From an uncultured Desulfobacter sp. (GTDB lineage Bacteria; Desulfobacterota; Desulfobacteria; Desulfobacterales; Desulfobacteraceae), in the NCBI RefSeq assembly GCF_963666675.1, contig NZ_OY762929.1, positions 3,348,001 to 3,412,000 on the forward strand: a DNA stretch of 64,000 bases. Direction: 5' to 3'. Position 1 is the stretch's first letter, and every line of letters starts with the position of its first letter. The notes under the pieces were generated by a model that saw nothing but the letters and a program-made list of their open reading frames with translations, made no database searches and was not told the origin of the DNA. Shown in pieces: positions 61,519 through 64,000 of this stretch. The position numbers were made by a program, and so were the translations under genes.

Positions 61519-62172
61519 ATGAAAAAAATTTTTCTGATCACCATAACAGCCCTATCCTGCTATGTTTTGACAGTTGGGCTGATTTCATGTGCTCAGCCCG
61601 CCGGGCCGTGGATTCGGCTGGCAGACCAGGCCGGCGTCAAGTCGGGAATTTCCCCTTCCCTGGAAAAGCAGAGCAAGCACAGTTCAGACGGAAAGGAAGT
61701 GGTAACAATTGTTTATCAAATTTTTTCTGTTTTAAAAACAGCACAGGAAATTGACGGTACAACCTATGACACCTTATTTGTCGAAGGATGCAGTCCGTGG
61801 GAAGAACAGGGAAAGCCGGATGTACCTGTTAAATCTATATACATTGAAATACCCGAAGGGGCGGACTGGAATTTTAGGTTTATGGATGCTAACTGCACAG
61901 ACATGAAAAATATCAATCTGATGCCTGTCCAACCTTTACCGACGGATTACATTGACGGGCAGGCTCCGGCTTTTATCAAGGATGAGATCTCTTATGCATC
62001 AGACGCCTTTTTTCCTGCGATTCCGCTGCTCAGCCTGAAAATAATAAAAATCAGAGACAAAAAAATGCTTGAAATACGGCTTGCGCCAATCCAGTTTAAT
62101 CCGGTTCTAAAAAAGGGACTCGTCTGGAATAAAACAAAATTTCAAATTATCATATATCCCCAAAAAAAATGA
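61519..62172 (+). CDS. Stand-alone C25 propeptide-like exported protein
   Basis: The 217-residue protein starts 17 bases after the protease gene with a strong AAGGAG site and has an export signal (VLTVGLISC, possibly a lipobox). Its body aligns with residues about 95-235 of the neighbouring protease: YDTLFVEGC / YDTLFVPGC, PDVPVKSIYIEIP / PDIPAKSIFIRIP, PVQPLPTDYIDG / PVQPLPHDNMEY, DAFFP in both, and MLEIRLAPIQFNPV / MLEIIVTPMQYNPV. It contains no catalytic domain. Gingipain prodomains are inhibitors of their own protease, so this may be a separate inhibitor or chaperone made with the enzyme. A truncated duplicate gene is the alternative, but the frame is intact and has its own signal. Confidence 0.78.
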   Translation: MKKIFLITITALSCYVLTVGLISCAQPAGPWIRLADQAGVKSGISPSLEKQSKHSSDGKEVVTIVYQIFSVLKTAQEIDGTTYDTLFVEGCSPWEEQGKPDVPVKSIYIEIPEGADWNFRFMDANCTDMKNINLMPVQPLPTDYIDGQAPAFIKDEISYASDAFFPAIPLLSLKIIKIRDKKMLEIRLAPIQFNPVLKKGLVWNKTKFQIIIYPQKK

Positions 62173-62244
62173 AAATAAGGGTTTGGTTTTTAACGTCACC
62201 AAAAAATTAAGGATCATAGAAAAGTTGGCTCCTTAGGCTCATGA

Positions 62245-63510
62245 TCATTTTTTCACAAGCTCCCGGCGCAGCATCTCAAGTGCCATGGCGGCAAACAATT
62301 GCTTGTTGCGCCCACGGTCGCCGCTGTCCAGCATAAATCTCTGGGAATGTGCCCGGGACGGACCTGCCACCCCGATGCATACAGTCCCCACAGGTTTCTC
62401 TTCGCTGCCGCCGGTCGGGCCTGCAATACCTGTGGTGGACACAGCCCAGTCAGATCCGCCGGCGGTTTTGACGCCGGTTGCCATCTCTAGGGCGGTGGTC
62501 TCATCCACTGCCCCTTTTTTTTCAAGCGTTTTGCGGGACACCTTTAGAATCGCTTCTTTGGCTGAATTGGCGTAGGTGGTGGCTGAAAATAAAAAATAGT
62601 CCGAAGCCCCCGGCACATCCGTTACCAGGTGGGCCACAAGTCCCCCGGTACACGATTCCGCCACACTGAGTGTCTGGCCCCGCGCTGCCAGAAGCCGCCC
62701 GACTTCCTCGGCCAATGTCAGCCCCTGATCTGACACTACATTTGATCCAATTTTTCCCATCACCCAACGTTTTGCCTGATTCATAAGGTTATCACCATCC
62801 AAATCCTTTTGGGATTGGGAATCCGCCGCTTTGGATTGGGATAATTTAACCTCGATCATCGGGAATCTGATTCTAAACCCCAAATGAATTTCTGGAAATT
62901 GTTCGCTGAAACCTTCAAGCGCATCTCCCACCTTTGCTTCGTGCATACCGAACACGGTCAGACGTATCACCTGAATTTCACCGGCATGCCCGGTTATTTG
63001 CTTCAACCGGGGTCTGACGTTCAGATCAAACATCCGCTCCATCTCCCTGGGCACACCAGGCATGCAAAAAAAACGGCAGTTGCCGATAATCATGGAAAAC
63101 CCGGGCGCTGTGCCGTGACGGTTTTCCATAAATCTTGCGCCCTGGGGCAGTATGGCCTGTTTTTCATTGGCAGGGGTGAGATCATACCCGCGTTTATCAA
63201 AAAATTTGATCATGGAGCGCATGGCTTCATCATCCATGGCCAGTTCAACCCCGGCGGCTTTGGCAAACGCCTGGGTCGTTAAATCATCGGAGGTGGGACC
63301 AAGGCCGCCGGTCATGACACAGACATCTGCGGTGGATGCAATGCTTCTAATCTCCTGGACAAGGGCGTCCATATCATCAGGCACAGTGCTTGCTTTGATT
63401 ACGGTCACCCCAGAACGTTTAAGCTGCCGACATAAAAAAGTGCTGTTGGTGTCTGCAATATCGCCAAGCAACACCTCATTGCCTGTGGAAAAAACATGGC
63501 CTCTGATCAT
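62245..63510 (-). CDS. cinA: CinA: competence/damage-inducible protein with nicotinamide-nucleotide amidohydrolase domain
   Basis: The 421-residue protein has both CinA domains: a MoaB/MogA-like N domain (GDIADTNSTFL, MTGGLGPTSDDLT, PGVPREMERMF), linked to ADP-ribose pyrophosphatase activity, and a PncC-type C domain (LSVAESCTGGLVAHLVTDVPG, STTGIAGPTGG), which deamidates NMN for NAD salvage. The length fits the family. It contains, at 62862-62869, the single GGAATCTG that is duplicated around the MITE in its pseudogene copy at 45295-45745. It lies 16 bases downstream of a radical SAM gene. Confidence 0.94.
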   Translation of the reverse strand: MIRGHVFSTGNEVLLGDIADTNSTFLCRQLKRSGVTVIKASTVPDDMDALVQEIRSIASTADVCVMTGGLGPTSDDLTTQAFAKAAGVELAMDDEAMRSMIKFFDKRGYDLTPANEKQAILPQGARFMENRHGTAPGFSMIIGNCRFFCMPGVPREMERMFDLNVRPRLKQITGHAGEIQVIRLTVFGMHEAKVGDALEGFSEQFPEIHLGFRIRFPMIEVKLSQSKAADSQSQKDLDGDNLMNQAKRWVMGKIGSNVVSDQGLTLAEEVGRLLAARGQTLSVAESCTGGLVAHLVTDVPGASDYFLFSATTYANSAKEAILKVSRKTLEKKGAVDETTALEMATGVKTAGGSDWAVSTTGIAGPTGGSEEKPVGTVCIGVAGPSRAHSQRFMLDSGDRGRNKQLFAAMALEMLRRELVKK

Positions 63511-63526
63511 GGGAAAGTCCTTTTAG

Positions 63527-64000
63527 TTAATCTAAATTGTTAAAAAACATGGCATGGTTGGATGAAAAAAAGGCCGGATTTTTCCGGAACCTGGACCCCA
63601 CCCCCAGCTGTTTTTTAAACTCTTTATCAACAAACGATTTAACATTGCGGCGGGTCCACCCCCGGGGATGCTCAAAATTAAGATATAACGAGAGGTCTCC
63701 ATGGTAAAATTCATGGGTCACAAGCCCTTGGGCATCATCACTGAATTTAGGTAAATTAAAAACAGATAAATTTAAATAGTCAATATTGGATTTATGGGCT
63801 TTGATGTAATCCAGGGTGCGGTGGGCCGCAGCTTCATCTTCGTAATGGGTGCCGAAGAGCAGATAGACAAAGGTGAGAATCCCTGCAGCCTTAAGATTGG
63901 CAAGGGTGGCCGACACAAGTTCGAGATCTGTGCCCTTTGACATATCCTCCAGGACCTTCTGGTCGCCGGATTCAAGCCCAAGTTTCAACATCTCGCATCC
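63527..64000 (-). CDS. Radical SAM protein (B12-binding/Elp3-like family), C-terminal part, cut by window edge
   Basis: The frame is open to the last base (GCEMLKLGLESGDQKVL). This is the second half of a radical SAM barrel: LKLGLESGDQKVLEDMSKG matches the family's 'x-G-x-E-S-G-x-x-x-V-L-x-x-M-x-K-G' stretch, and LKAAGILTFVYLLFGTH the following strand. The rest (FNLPKFSDDAQGL ...) is typical of proteins with an N-terminal B12-binding domain. The CxxxCxxC cluster lies outside the window, so the subfamily cannot be named. Confidence 0.78.
   Translation of the reverse strand, partial: GCEMLKLGLESGDQKVLEDMSKGTDLELVSATLANLKAAGILTFVYLLFGTHYEDEAAAHRTLDYIKAHKSNIDYLNLSVFNLPKFSDDAQGLVTHEFYHGDLSLYLNFEHPRGWTRRNVKSFVDKEFKKQLGVGSRFRKNPAFFSSNHAMFFNNLD

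Noticed and set aside
59021..62172. Toxin-antitoxin or contact-dependent effector/immunity pair
   Set aside because: Both proteins are exported and the second is homologous to the first's own N-terminal domain, which fits a propeptide-type inhibitor better than immunity.

Overview
The window looks like a chromosomal segment from a strictly anaerobic, Gram-negative member of the Desulfobacterota, probably a sulfate reducer of the Desulfobacterales. The pointers are a Tat-exported selenocysteine formate dehydrogenase with a tetrahaem c-type cytochrome as partner, an envelope-anchored CobN-like chelatase with an ExbB-type motor, remnants of a C-P lyase operon, many two-component sensors, and long exported repeat-domain proteins. 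The taxonomic call is inference; there is no rRNA or housekeeping marker here. No tRNA, rRNA, CRISPR array or complete insertion sequence was seen.

Layout. 1-4810 (minus): exported CobN-like chelatase, ExbB-like channel and the start of a DUF2149-like gene. 5120-10978 (plus): a 1729-residue secreted phosphatase/nuclease ending in a dockerin, followed by a small exported protein that reads as a cohesin-like domain with a PEP-CTERM-like tail. 11054-19920 (minus): a tightly packed, translationally coupled cluster with a radical SAM/SPASM enzyme, two short membrane peptides sharing the block GYNPNSSSxGS, thiol-redox proteins and two FN3/phosphoesterase-type membrane proteins; this is a candidate undescribed peptide-modification system. 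20370-27461 (plus): hybrid kinase, CheR, CheB and a second kinase. 27853-34734 (plus): formate dehydrogenase locus fdhE, fdhA (TGA = Sec196), fdhB, cytochrome, fdhD, mobA-like. 34790-43676: mixed metabolic and regulatory genes, a CBM9-like remnant and a frameshifted sensor kinase. 43905-44840: collapsed remains of a phosphonate operon. 45000-45203: a cold-shock gene with clear promoter, long leader and terminator.

45295-45745 is a decayed partial copy of cinA interrupted by a 113-bp MITE; the intact cinA at 62245-63510 preserves the empty target site, which proves the 8-bp target duplication. A second 113-bp copy lies just after the stop codon at 57317.

46279-58746 (plus) is an envelope-directed cluster of about ten genes: FlgO/LpoB/CsgG-like lipoproteins, an alternative sigma factor, a ZAS-type anti-sigma candidate, a membrane-anchored Lon-like Ser/Lys protease, a SPOR protein, an ExbB/ExbD-like pair with a coiled-coil stalk, a lytic transglycosylase and a CsgG/TolB-like exported protein. 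Its gene junctions are littered with one family of hairpin repeats, several of which begin with the stop codon of the preceding gene. It is the second candidate for an undescribed system. It is followed by a gingipain-like C25 protease and a stand-alone copy of that protease's N-terminal domain, then cinA and a truncated radical SAM gene at the window edge.
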